From: Neocallimastix lanati (nom. inval.)
Lineage: Eukaryota; Neocallimastigomycota; Neocallimastigomycetes; Neocallimastigales; Neocallimastigaceae
Direction of reading: 5' to 3'
DNA length: 54,093 nucleotides
NCBI GenBank assembly: GCA_016946835.1
Contig: JACVTC010000214.1
Span: forward strand, 126,001-180,093
The number at the start of each line of letters is the position of its first letter. Positions within the stretch are counted from its first letter, which is position 1. The translations under genes were made by a program, and so were the position numbers. Shown here in pieces: positions 22,700-33,820 of the stretch. The notes beneath the pieces are model-generated. The model had not been told where the DNA came from and did not search any database. It was given only the letters and a program-made list of their open reading frames with translations.

Positions 22700-23120
22700 T
22701 TTAAAGAAAATTACTCAAGTATTTAGTGAAGCCATCGGCAATATTCAGCTTTGAATTTATATACCTCAGTTCGATTTTTTTGTTTTCTTTTATTAATTCC
22801 CTTTACGTAGTGATAGCGAATATCAATGTACTTTTGGTTTTCTTATTTATTAATTCATTCGTTGCAATGAAAATATTGCAGCACTATTGTCTAAATTAAT
22901 TTCTATCGTTTTTTTTTTTTTAGCATCAATATTCCGTTCCCTTAAAAGATTTAAATAACAATAGAAGTTGTTTTGAGCATTCGCTCAAACTGTAATAATT
23001 CTGCTTCTGCTGTAGACGTTGAGACATAGTGTTGTAGCATTGAGTTACCAACGGGATAGGAACATTACCAATAGTTATAATATATCCAGTCCTAAGATTT
23101 TCTAATTGTCTTTTATCCTC
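22700..23120 (-). pseudogene. copia C RNase H relic
   Basis: Fragments in several frames: LRTGYIITIGNVPI, STSTAEAELLQFERMLK, NLDNSAAIFSLQR, then a KPKVH segment corresponding to the H-D/K-Y-H region of copia RNase H. Stops and T tracts break it. Confidence 0.65.
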
Positions 23121-23279
23121 CCCGGGGCATTCGTTTCAGTTATATTCCTGAATTGGAACACCTTGATCCATCGGTAAATTTTTAGGTAATAAGCGGTTTA
23201 AGATTCCAACTTTCTCTTCATCTGGTATGTGAAATTTAAGATAATCGAGTTCATCAGAGATATCTTTTAAATTGAAAAT

Positions 23280-23894
23280 GAAAATATTAATGTAAATATT
23301 AGGATCACATTATGTTCTTTTCCAGTTTCTCTTTCAAATCAGCCTTTTAACTGCTCTTTTCCTCAAGTAAAGGAATTCTCTGAAATTGTCCAGACCTCAA
23401 AAGCAGTTTTGTCATGATTCTCTACTATTTCATTTGTATCAGAATCGAACGAATTCAGGAGGATTCATTTTGTAATATTGCCATTTTTTTTAATATCGAT
23501 AGAATTAGTGCATTTGGAATATACAATTGATCTGTCGATTTTATCTATTATATAATTTTGGATATTGTCTTTGATTTTGTTTAATCTTAAATAATTGAAT
23601 CTTTTTTCCTGATGAAACGTAAATCACTAAGTTGTTAATGTCAAGAAGATACAGTATATATTTATTCTTTAACTCATGTAGTTGAACGTTATTTAAGGAT
23701 ACAGGGTAATTAAAGCATTCTAAATAGTTAAATGTCGTTCCATTGATACTGGGTTGTAAATTAATTGATTGATTACCCGCATGATTTTGGCTTAGATTTG
23801 CTGACCATGGAGAGATAGGAGTAACTTTGGATATTTTCCTGAGTAGTTGCTTGGTTATTTTCTTGGGCAGCAGCGGAATTCTTCTTCTTGGCAT
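23280..23894 (-). pseudogene. copia C Gag relic
   Basis: It starts at ATG 23894. The first 30 codons read either as MPRRRIPLLPKKITK or, in the neighbouring frame, as AKKKNSAAAQENNQATTQEN, which looks more natural, so an early frameshift is likely. Then come LNNVQLHELKNKYILYLLDI, INKIDRS-like sequence, SFDSDTNEIVENHDKTAFEV and WTISENSF, which match the UBN2-type Gag pattern. Three in-frame TGA codons occur where tryptophan fits (after NITK, after NSFT, after QLKG). Confidence 0.65.
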
Positions 23895-24246
23895 TTTTAT
23901 TTTTAAACAATAAATAAATAATAACGAAATAAATTGATTTAATTTTAGAATAATTTAATATTTATGAATTAATAATATTATATTTTTTTATATTGAATAA
24001 TAAAATAGAAGTTGAGTGAACAAAATGAAAAATAAAAAAAAATATATATTTAAAAAAAAAAAATTAAAAATTATATTATGTGGACAAAAGTTATAATAAC
24101 AACTTTTTTCCTTTATTGTAAATAAATTGTAAGAATATAAAATAGTTTTTTATTTTTTTAAAAAAAAAACATTAATTTTAAATAATAAAATTATTTTTAT
24201 TTTTATATTGTTTAATTTATTTATATATATTTTGAGTAAGATTAAA

Positions 24247-24286
<40 letters not shown>

Positions 24287-24825
24287 AATATACATTTATT
24301 TATTCTGCTTATTTATATTTAACTTTAAATTCCTGCTCAATCTGATGAAATTGAGACTCTTACTCTGTTAAAAGTATGAATCTCTTTATTATATAAAAGT
24401 ATAAGAGTAGTAGGATAATATAATACATTTTTATGGTTTTTATAGTTAACATAATATGAGATTTATTATTATTATTAGTATTAGTCACATATTTTACACG
24501 TATATATTAAAATATAACATTACTTCTTAAATAAAAAGGATATCTATTATATAATATTAGTTATATAGATTAATAAATTAGTATATTGAAGTATTATATT
24601 TAATAAATTTTACTAATTATTAAATGATAAATAAAATATAACTTGGTATCATTGGCATAGATATGATATATTTAATAAATATGTAATAGATATTTTTCTT
24701 GTTATTGAGTATGATTAGTATAGGTATGTCAAATATTTTATATAGTTAGAATGATATTATGCTTATTAAGTAATTAATATTTGATAATGATATACTTAAC
24801 TTTTGAGTCAATAAGACTCTTGATC
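23895..24825. other. Leader region of copia C, non-coding
   Basis: AT-rich, with an ATT run near 24250-24280 and a weak partial repeat of the LTR boundary (GACTCTTACTCTGTTAAAAG near 24353). No typical TGG primer-binding site is evident beside the 5' LTR. Confidence 0.5.
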
Positions 24826-25691
24826 TGTTAAAATACTATTTTTTTAATAAAGACGATTATTTTTATAAATTTTATATAGCATCTACGAAGTTGGCAGCTA
24901 AAACCATGTAGCTGGTTTCTCCATCTACTTCGTTAAATCCTACCATCTGTTCTGGTTTCAAGAGTCTATCTTTATCGAAGTCCTTTACCCTCTGTCTTCT
25001 CAGTTTCTACTCTTAAGAAGGGCATCGGCCTTTACCATTCTTTTTCCCAGGTCAATAAATAATTTCAAACCAATACGTGTTGAATAATTCTTGCCATCTA
25101 CTCTGCCTAGGTGTTAACAATTGAGATTTCGTAGCGAACCGTAAGTTTCTGTGATTGCTGTACTACAATAATCTTATGCTTTGCACCTTGAAGCAAGTAT
25201 CGCCATTACAATAATAGCTGTTTTTATTGATTAAGAATTCTTTTTTTTTTTTTTTTTTTTTTTTTGTAATCGAGTAATTCACTTCTGCTTTATTAAAGGT
25301 TTTTTTTGAGCAGTAGTATTTCAGGTGAAGGGTTCCATCGTCGCCTTTTTTTGTGATCTGGGAAAAATTCTTGATAATGTTTCTATAATAATTGCAAAAG
25401 CCTAAGAGGCTTTACATCTGCTTGACATTTTCTGATTGTGGCCATTACATCAACAACTTTTATTTTTTCCGGGTCTGTCCTTGTTGATCACATTTCCTAA
25501 GAAGGATATCTTTAACTTATGTGTAGCTGTGGTGTTCACGAAATTCTCGTCAACGTATTCTTTTAAGGCTTGTTCTCTAGGGCTAGTAGGGTAAATGGCT
25601 CCTTATAATACATGATACATGTATATAATTAAAATACATTAAACTTTATTTATTGTACAATTTAATTTAAAATTAATCTTATACTTTTACA
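24826..25691 (-). repeat. 5' LTR of copia C, split by a gypsy fragment
   Basis: LTR parts are 25691-25603 and 24878-24826, together about 142 bp, colinear with the 162-bp 3' LTR. The interruption is at 24879-25602. Confidence 0.75.
24879..25602 (-). pseudogene. gypsy RT-RNase H fragment inside the copia C LTR
   Basis: Minus-strand frames give GAIYPTSPREQALKEYVDENF (RT entry), a large gap, ISFLGNVINKDRPGK, IRKCQADVKPLRLLQLL, YRNIIKNFSQITKKGDDG, KTFNKAEVNYSIT (RNase H), KADALLKSR and LKPEQMVGFNEVDGE. This is the order seen in Ty3/gypsy polyproteins, compressed by deletions. A T tract (25237-25265) splits RNase H. Flanks do not give a clean target duplication. Confidence 0.75.
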
Positions 25692-27124
25692 GCATAAAAT
25701 TATTTTTAAAAGAAATAAAAAATTATTAATTATTTTTGGAAATAATAATATTTAGAATATATGAAAGTTCTATAAATGCAAGAAAACAATAACTATATTT
25801 TATGAGTTAAGCTATTTTTGGTAAATTTAATTAAAACAATAATTTCTATTCTTTTCTTAACCTAATATAATAATTTAATTATAAGATTAATTATAATTTA
25901 ATAATTATAATTTAATAATAATTTAAATAAAAATTATTAAATTAAAAAAAATAAAAAAAATAATTACACTTATCTTTTAATTATTTTAATTAGTAGAGAA
26001 TTTATTATACCAAATTATAATAAACTAATAACACAAAATTGTTGACAAGAAAAAGTTTACATAAAGAATTAAAATCTAGTAACATTGAATATAATTGATC
26101 TATAAAAAATATGTGTACCAACACATTCGTATATTTAATAATAAATTGACATATCCCTCATTTAAAAGAATAAACCTTAAAAGAACCGAACCTGAACTTT
26201 GTGCTTTATCAATAATAATATTCTAATATTTAACTTTAATAGAACTTAAATAATCTTATTTTTATTATATTATATTATATAATATATTATTTTATATTCA
26301 TTTTATATTCATTTTAAATTCATTTTATATTTTTTATATTCTTACATATATTATACATTTATTATTTAAATATTGATATTATATTCTTATATATATAATT
26401 TATATTATATGTTTAAATATATATTTTATATTATTAAATTTATAATTTTAAAATGTATTTTCCTAATAATAATCAATTTCTAATAAAATTATTTTAGAAG
26501 AAGAGTTTTTAATAATTTAGGAAAAGTAATAATAAATTAAATAATGATATAACTATATTATTATAATATAGCACATAAAAGTCTCGTATGTAAAAATTGG
26601 TAGAGATATTGGGGATGTGCGGTAATATATCTTTATAATAATTATCTTTGTGTGTTAATTTAATAAGTTTAAATATAATATTAGTTGAAAATTAATAATT
26701 AAATGTAAAAAAAAAATTTTTTTTGTTCTTATTAATTAAAGCAACTGGGATTTTGGACCAGGATAAAACCGAATAAGTCATTAATTACTATTTAGATATA
26801 GTTAATAGTGATAAGTTAGTTAATTGTATTATTTTATTTGTAATTAAAGACGACTGGTAGACTAAACCAGTTAAAAACGAATAAGCCTTTAATTATTAGT
26901 TATAACTTTATTATATATATATAATATAAAAAAAATTAAAATAATAATAATAATAAGTAATAGTACTGAGTAATAATAAATAGTTTAAAAAAATTTTTTA
27001 ATAGTAACTAAATTATATATTTAATTGTTATAAAATATTAAACGTGTTTTTATTAGTTAATAAGACTATATTATTGAATTTATTATATACATATAAAATA
27101 TTTATTATTCTGAATTTTGTAAAG
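25692..27124. other. AT-rich leader upstream of gypsy C, possible LTR
   Basis: Non-coding. At 26591-26602 there is GTATGTA-AAAAT-TGGTAGAG, resembling the LTR junctions of the chain at 35-46 kb. Two related blocks (about 26735-26790 and 26845-26905), each with an ACTGG...CCAG hairpin and GAATAAG, look like an old tandem duplication. Probably the remains of the gypsy C LTR and leader. Confidence 0.45.
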
Positions 27125-27925
27125 ATGTCAGGTTCATCTACTCCTTTGACAACTCTATTGGATAATGATGATGTCCATACTAGAACTCTACCAAGGATTG
27201 GAGGTGTTCATAAAGATGCGGAGATCTGGAAGTTCCGTATTACTGACTGGTTTAGAAGAGAGCGTATAATTACTAATGAAAGTAAATTTAGTTATCATTG
27301 CAGCTTGTGAGGATGATATTAATCGGGTCCTTCACTCAGAGCGCTTAATGTTGGGTTGTATTCTAACACTAGATGAATGTGTAATCCTGATTAAAAAGAA
27401 ATATTGGAGAGAAAATATGAAAGAAGACAAATTACGACAAATTAAGAAATTTATGATTAATCCAAATGAAAGTATCTATGACTTTAATACTAGATTCTTA
27501 GAGCTATATGATCAGTTAGATTCAACAGATCAATCCGCTATTTTTGTAATTGATTATGAAAATGCCTTGAGACCTCGTAGTAAGATTTATGAAAGAGTCA
27601 CCATGACTGAAGCTTCTGACCTTGAAACTGGCCTGTAACTTAGCCAAGAAGTACGAAAATATATTAAATGAAACACAAGGAAACAAAGAAATGTTGAGTT
27701 CTTATGGTAATACCAGTAACTATAATAGAAGAAATAATTTTTTCCAATCTGGAAAATTAAATTCTAATAATACCTTCTTTGATCAATATAATAATAATTC
27801 AAATCATCCATACTATTATTATGGATGATTTAACTAATTGGATGAAAAATATAAAAATTAAATCTTGTTATTTTTGTCATCAACGAGATCATGTTTTGAA
27901 AGATTGCATTGTTTTTGCTAGGTTC
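27125..27925 (+). pseudogene. gypsy C Gag and zinc knuckle
   Basis: ATG at 27125 starts MSGSSTPLTTLL. Gag core continues over two frameshifts (near 27285 and 27625) with WKFRITDWFRRE, IKKKYWRENMKEDKLRQIK and FNTRFLELYDQLD, then an Asn-rich tail. The knuckle CYFCHQRDHVLKDC (about 27868-27909) is complete (CX2CX4HX4C) but in another frame. Trp codons here are TGG. Confidence 0.75.
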
Positions 27926-28507
27926 CAAAAATGATCCAAATTATGAAAATTACATTAATTCCTTATATTCACAAAAAAAAACTAGATATGGGAAGAAGGC
28001 TATCTTCCTTTAATCAAAATGCCAACCTTAGTATATTTGCAGATAATAATTGGAATGATAGATACCAAGATAAAATTGCAGCTGCAAAACGTAGTAGAGG
28101 TGAAAAATATTAAATATTATTACTAGATTCTAAAAGAACTGCTAATAATAAAATTATTAATAATACAAATAATAATAGTGAATTGAACAACTTAATAATA
28201 TTGATAATAATTCGAATAATAATGATATAAAAATTAATAGATCTAATCCAAGGGAAACTAATAAATCATTACAAAATTTTGCAAACCTAGTTTTAAAACA
28301 CATTCAAGAAGTAATACAAATAATAGCTATATTCATAATATTCCAATTAAAAATAATAAAATTATTCACAATAATAATAAAAATAATTTTTCAGTAAGGA
28401 AAACAAATCAAGATAATAAAAATTCTTTAAATTTTAATGAAAATAATAATAATAATAAAATTAAAACAGACAATAAACCAGCTAGAGTTTATCAACTTAT
28501 TCAATTA
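27926..28507 (+). pseudogene. Gag-protease Asn-rich linker of gypsy C
   Basis: Asn/Lys-rich translation in broken frames, equivalent to the linker between the zinc knuckle and protease of the intact gypsy element. No independent gene. Confidence 0.5.
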
Positions 28508-29198
28508 ATGGACCGGATAGAGTCATACAACATATTAGAGGAATTGAAGAATACTCCAGCTCATATTACATTAGCTCAGTTACTTAATATAAGTAGTTCT
28601 TTACGTTCGGATGTGACTAAAAGTTTTAGGAAATCTATAGGTGATGATGAAATTATAGTAGAACTAGCAGATTCTCATAATACTTTACCAGTTTTAGAAA
28701 TTGTGAATAACCCTTCTCATGATTATAACAGTAAAAATATACAAGAACATGATATTGCTGTAGTTAAAGGTTTTGTTAATGGTGTTACCGCAGTTGTTCT
28801 TATTGATGGATAATAATGCGAATTTAGTCATTCGCAACCTTTTAAATAATTCTATTTAAAACTATATTTATAAAATAGTTGGTTCAGTTACATGTAAAGT
28901 TCATCAAGCTATGTCTGATGCTGAAGAACGTGTATTTGAAATAGTTCCATTAGATGTTAATATAGGAAATTTAAAAATTTCAAGTAATTTTAGAATATCT
29001 GAAAAAGATGACTCCTTTTATGATATTATTATAGGTTTAAAAACTCAGCATGATCATAGAATTATTGTAGATACAGTGGACAAATACTTATCAATTAAAA
29101 ATAAAAAAAATAAATTGGTTCCCTTAATTCCGATAGAATATATATCCATTTTTCATTTACAAGCCTTATTGTATTATTTATATGATGATAATTTCTAA
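28508..29198 (+). pseudogene. gypsy C protease region
   Basis: Starts with NILEELKNTPAHITLAQLLN, the conserved segment before gypsy protease. VVLIDG (the Asp-containing active-site strand) is followed by two stops from a short insertion; the frame then recovers at ANLVIRNLLNN. The C-terminal half (MSDAEERVFEIVPLDVNIG, DSFYDIIIGLKTQHDHRI) is open. Confidence 0.7.
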
Positions 29199-29270
29199 AC
29201 ATCTTCTAATACTATTTTTACAATTATAAAAGATGATAAAAGAACTATTATAGAATCAGTTATAGAAGGT

Positions 29271-30240
29271 ATGGATATTCAGGAAGATATAATAAAATCA
29301 GAATTAAGAAATTTGTTAATAGCATTTAATGATGTCGTTGCAATATCTTTAGATGATTTGGAACCATCCAAATTATTACCACATTATATCGAACTGGTAG
29401 ATGGAGCAAAACCTATTAAACAAAGAGCATATAGGTTATTCCAAATCCAATTAACAGCATTGAAAGAATTAAAAAAATTAATTGATAAAGGATTAATTTC
29501 TCCTTCCTACTCTTCATGGTGGTCTCCTATTGTACTGGTACCAAAGAAAAATGTGTAGATTAATTTAATTAATAATTGTAATGAATCCGTCAATAAAAAA
29601 ACAGATTATAACAATAAAAAAACACTACAATTTAAACAAATAAAATTAAAGTAATTTCTTTTATTAATAAATTCTTTTATTAATTATAAACTTCTTTTAT
29701 GTTATTAACTGTAAAATAGTTAATAACTAATACATCGATTTAATTAAGAAAAATTACATGTATTTATATTTTTTCTTATTACAATATTAATATATGATGT
29801 TATTTAATAATATATATAAAACCATTTATTTATAAACAAAAGATTTTTTTTATTTCAATAAATTTTATATTAAAAAAATAATTCATATACATTAAATAAA
29901 TTAATTGTAGGAAAAATTAAGCTATTTAATGTATTAAAGATTTATTAAATCTTTACAATAATATTACAATAAAAGATGCATATTCACTACCAAAAAATTC
30001 AAGAAATATTCGACACTCTAAAGGATGCTACTATTGATTTATTTAGTGGATATCATCAAATTTCTATGTTTATTGATGATCAAGAGGTTACCTCCTTTAC
30101 TTCAGAATATGGTAACTATTACTTTAAATTGATGCCGTTTGGATTAACTAATGTACCGGCCACTATTCAAAGGAAAATGAATCGAATTTTTTTTGATAAT
30201 TATGTGTTAATATCAGCATATAAAAGTCCCGTAAATCGCA
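29271..30240 (+). pseudogene. gypsy C reverse transcriptase, interrupted
   Basis: N-terminal half is MDIQEDIIKSELRNLLIAFN through KQRAYRLFQ and SWWSPIVLVPKKN at 29552. After a 357-base interruption the frame resumes with GKIKLFN, ITIKDAYSLP, DATIDLFSGYHQIS, YYFKLMPFGLTNVPATIQRK. It stops near 30225, just before the expected YxDD catalytic motif, where the next gypsy relic begins. Confidence 0.8.
29554..29910 (+). other. 357-bp insertion between Asn and Gly of the RT motif PKKNGK
   Basis: Removing 29554-29910 restores the reading AAT GGA AAA (N-G-K). The block begins TGTAG and ends TGTAG, is AT-rich and non-coding, and is a multiple of three in length. It has intron-like ends only if shifted by one base, which breaks the frame, so a small mobile insertion or filler DNA is the simpler reading. 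Confidence 0.55.
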
Positions 30241-30326
30241 ATTAAAAACATATGACGTCATAAGACATATATATTGAATATTTATATATCTTTAAAGGTT
30301 TATTAGCAAATATTGAGTTAGTTTTT

Positions 30327-31365
30327 ATGGTATATTCTGACAGATTTGATGCTGAAACAAAAGTTGTATACTTGATAATCCAACTTTATGATTCAGTTAT
30401 GAATTTGGCTGCATCTGTAATAGAAAGCAGAGATCCATGCTTGAACAACTATGAAGCATGTGTTGGAAGACTTAAAGCTATGTTTGGGAACAATGATGCC
30501 ACCTTCGTAGCAAATCAAAAGTTACGAACAATTAAGCAAAAAAGACTTGACATTAGAAACTATATTCTTGAATTCAACAAGTATTCTGATGAGTCTTCAT
30601 GGAATGAAGAAACTAAAATGGATGCATTTATTGAAGGATTAAATGATCAAATAGCTATCAGGATACTTGAAATGTTCCCTAGACCTCAATCTCTTTATGC
30701 TCTACAAACAATTGCTGCTAGACTTGATTCTCGACTTTCAACCAGAAGACAATTCTTCAATCCAATTTATGAATTTACTATTAAAGTTAAAAATTCTAAA
30801 GCAAAAACTTAAATTCTCCTTGATTCAAGATCTCATCTCAACTTAATCAAAGTATATTTTGTTAAAGAATATAATATCTCTTATTCTACTCAATCTGATT
30901 TTCCTAGAGTTACTGGAATTGGAGGTAAACAACAAAATCTTAGGAAAAACCTTACCAGTTTCCATTCAATATGAAAACCATATTTGTAAAACACAATTTC
31001 ATGTAGTTGACCTTCCATCTTATTGCGCTATTCTTGAAACAGAATGGCTTATTACTCATAATCCTTCTATAGACTTTACTTCAAATAAACTTTCTTTTAA
31101 ATCAAATCATTGTATTGCTAACTGTTATGTTATTCCATCATCTTTTACTACTTCTATTTGTACTGAAGAATATAACTCAAATAAAAACGAAGAACATAAT
31201 GAAACAAATAATAATATTCAAAAAATATTACCTGTAAAACTTCTTCTATTCAAAGATGTATTTGACAAAAAATCTACTAATGAATTACCATCTCATCGTC
31301 CTTATGATTGTGAGATTAAACTTAAACAAAATGCAAAACTACATTATGGTCCAATTTCTTCTTGA
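30327..31365 (+). pseudogene. gypsy relic D (Gag, protease, RT entry)
   Basis: The first frame (161 codons) is a gypsy Gag core (VGRLKAMFGNNDATFVANQK, LRTIKQKRLDIRNYILEFN). It runs without a zinc knuckle straight into protease (ILLDSRSHLNLIK, DFPRVTGIGG, then QFHVVDLPSYCAILETEW in the next frame), so the knuckle region is deleted. It ends with FKDVFDKKSTNELPSHRPYD and LHYGPI, the start of RT. The active-site triplet is DSR instead of DSG. Clearly a different gypsy family from element C, to which it is fused. Confidence 0.8.
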
Positions 31366-32629
31366 GAAAATAAAAATTAAAAAATTAAAATTATACTTAA
31401 TTATGTAGAGTTTATTATAAGTAAATATAATAAATAATAACTAAGCAACAGTAGAAAAGTAGTTGAAAATATTTTTAAAACAAAAAAGCTTTTATGATTA
31501 ATAATATTTTTTTTTTGATATATAAATAAAAAACTTATTTTATTAGTTATTATTTATTATATTTTCTTAAAATAATAACTCTTGATTTCTCAAAGAGAAT
31601 TTTAGAGTCCTATTTATATTTTTTTAAAAAATTAATCAGTTAAATAAATTTATTTTCTAATCTTAACAAAAAATCTATTTAGGAAAAGATTAGAAGAAAA
31701 ACTTAAATAGTTTTTCGATCAATATTCTAATCATATTGATGATCGTATAATTAAAGAAAACCTATTTGTTAGGAAAAACATTAATTACCGATTTTCTAAT
31801 TAATTATTAAAATATTAAATATTGATAGGATAGGAATTAATAAAAAAAGATTTTTTTTTTCATTTAAAAAATAAAGATTAAATAATATGATATATTAGAT
31901 TCATTTATAGTTTATAATACGTTATAAAATACATAATTCATTTTAATTAAAATAACTAATATTTTTATGGTAAAATATTAAATACAAATTTACATAATCT
32001 TTTTTAAAAATTCTATTTAAATGAATAATAATAATAAGTAAATAAATTTTATATTATTTATATAAATGTATAAATTATAATATGTAAATAAAATTAGATC
32101 AATATATGAAAATATAACTATTAAATAAATTTATAAGTTAAAATCAATGAATATATTAATTATTATTTAAACAAATATTTTTTAAAAGTAATTATTATTT
32201 TATAAATAATTATAAATTATTAATGATTTTTCATTAATTATATGTCAAAGTTTTGAGTTAATTTGGTCTTAACGATTAGGTCAAGATGCCAAATTATAGT
32301 AATTAATTAGTAATTTAAATTTAATCTTATTTAAATATATTGTTATTAGTAAATTTTATAAATAGGTTTTTATTTAAAAAATAAATTTTATTCAACTTTA
32401 ATAATATTTTATTTCATTATTATTTTATATAATTATTACTATAATTTAAATTACAATAATCCTACAAAGGATTAATCAAAAGATTTAAACATGTATTTAT
32501 ATAAAATAGTTAATTATTAAAATACTAATTATTAATATGAATATGTAATAGTATTAATGTAAGTTTGATATTGATAATATAAATTAAGATAATAATATAA
32601 ATATTTAATATAAATAAAATATAAGATTT
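31366..32629. repeat. Diverged L2-type LTR fragment and AT-rich spacer
   Basis: About 31560-31800 is a diverged copy of the L2 repeat (same orientation as 33821-34893), recognised by AATAATAACTCTTGATTTCTC, the AGGAAAAGATTAGAAGAAAAAC block and the CGATCAATATTCTAATCAT block. Its ends are not clear. The remainder holds nothing recognisable. Confidence 0.55.
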
Positions 32630-33174
32630 TGTTGGGATTTATTTATTAAATTTATTAATTTATTATTTATATATTTATTTAATTTTATATAAAAACTACA
32701 TATAATTAAAAAGGCTATTTAACAACTTTCTTATACTTTTAATTACAAACTAACTTAACATTACTAAACATAATACAACTTTTAATCTTAACTAGAATTA
32801 ACACAACAGCGACGACACGACTCGACACTTCTCTTAATTCAGAGAAATGCTTTATTTTTATGTTATTTAGTTATAATTAACTATTTAATTAATTGTTCTT
32901 GTGATTAGAATAAACTATTAATAATTATTATTTAAGGAAATATTTAAAAACTATATAAATATAAATATAAAATAATAAGAATATAATTAAAACATTGATT
33001 TATGCTATAAAATTTATTATTAATTATATTTTATAATTAATATATAGAAATCAAGCCATATATTGAAATTGTTGTAAAATCATTAGATTTAAATTTGATT
33101 TATGACATTAATTTATGTTTGAATAATAAAAACTATTTTATATTAATTAAGGTTTGAATATTTCATTTTATATC
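32630..33174 (+). repeat. LTR-like repeat L3, copy b (uninterrupted)
   Basis: 545 bp, TGTTGGGATTT to TATATCA, colinear with 7240-9213 apart from the foldback insertion there. It serves as the empty-site reference for that insertion. Confidence 0.75.
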
Positions 33175-33818
33175 AACTATTAGTATCAAAAATTAAATAA
33201 TAATTTTTTTTCCAATGATAATTTGGTTTTTTATTATTATTTAATATTAATAAATCACACTATCATTTCATCAGGTTTTTCTGCTAGTCTTTTCCTGATG
33301 AATTATCAATTAGACTAGTACAGTCTATTAAATAATAAATTAACAATATATATTTAATATAAACAAAATAAATAATGAACAAATTAAATAATTTCAATTA
33401 ATAATTAAATAAAAAAATAAATGAAAATAGATAACAAATGATTAAATTTTAATAAATAAAATATATTAAAAATATAACAAATAATAACTTATTAGTAATA
33501 AAAATTAATAAATAATTAAATAATAATTATTAAAATAAAGAAATTATTAAATAAATCAAAATGTATAAAAGAACGATTGTTTTCCTTTTAGGAAATCAAG
33601 AGTTATTATTTTAAAAAAATATATTAATAAAGAATTTTAAGAATTCAATTTAAATAAAAAATTTTTTAATTTTTTAAATTTTTTTTAATTTTTTTTAATA
33701 TATTTTTGAATAAACTCTTTTAATTATTTTTTTTTAAAATATTTTTTAATCTTTTAAATTTTTAAATCATAAAAGAAACTATTTAAAATTTATTTATTTA
33801 ATAGTTTCTTACAGCACA
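33175..33818. other. AT-rich region ending in CACA, possible LTR remnant L8
   Basis: Non-coding. Contains GGAAATCAAGAGTTATTATT near 33590, a reverse-orientation piece of the L2 hairpin region, and ends TTTCTTACAGCACA at the L2a insertion point. Possibly the leftmost module of the chain, but its left end is not visible. Confidence 0.4.
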
Positions 33819-33820
33819 AA

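Larger units (their letters stand above)
22438..25691 (-). mobile_element. copia element C with paired short LTRs and GCATA target duplication
   Basis: In minus-strand orientation a 5' LTR (25691 to 24826, itself interrupted) is followed by a long leader, a Gag relic, an internal deletion, RNase H fragments, a polypurine tract and a 3' LTR (22599 to 22438). Both LTRs begin TGT(C/A)AAAGTAT and end TTTTAACA. The host sequence GCATA stands immediately outside both (22433-22437 and 25692-25696), which fixes the element ends. Protease, integrase and RT are not recognised between Gag and RNase H, so the middle is deleted. Confidence 0.8.
27125..30240 (+). mobile_element. Degenerate Ty3/gypsy element C
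   Basis: Plus-strand domain order: Gag, zinc knuckle, protease, RT N-terminal half, ending abruptly in RT. Pieces resemble the intact element at 46.8-53.8 kb (for instance ANITIGQLLNINPKLR versus AHITLAQLLNISSSLR) but belong to a different family. Frameshifts, stops and a 357-bp insertion inside RT show it is dead. Confidence 0.85.

Noticed and set aside
29553-29910. Intron in gypsy C RT (GT...AG ends)
   Set aside because: Cutting exactly at GT and AG loses the N-G-K reading; only a one-base shift restores it, so splicing is not supported.
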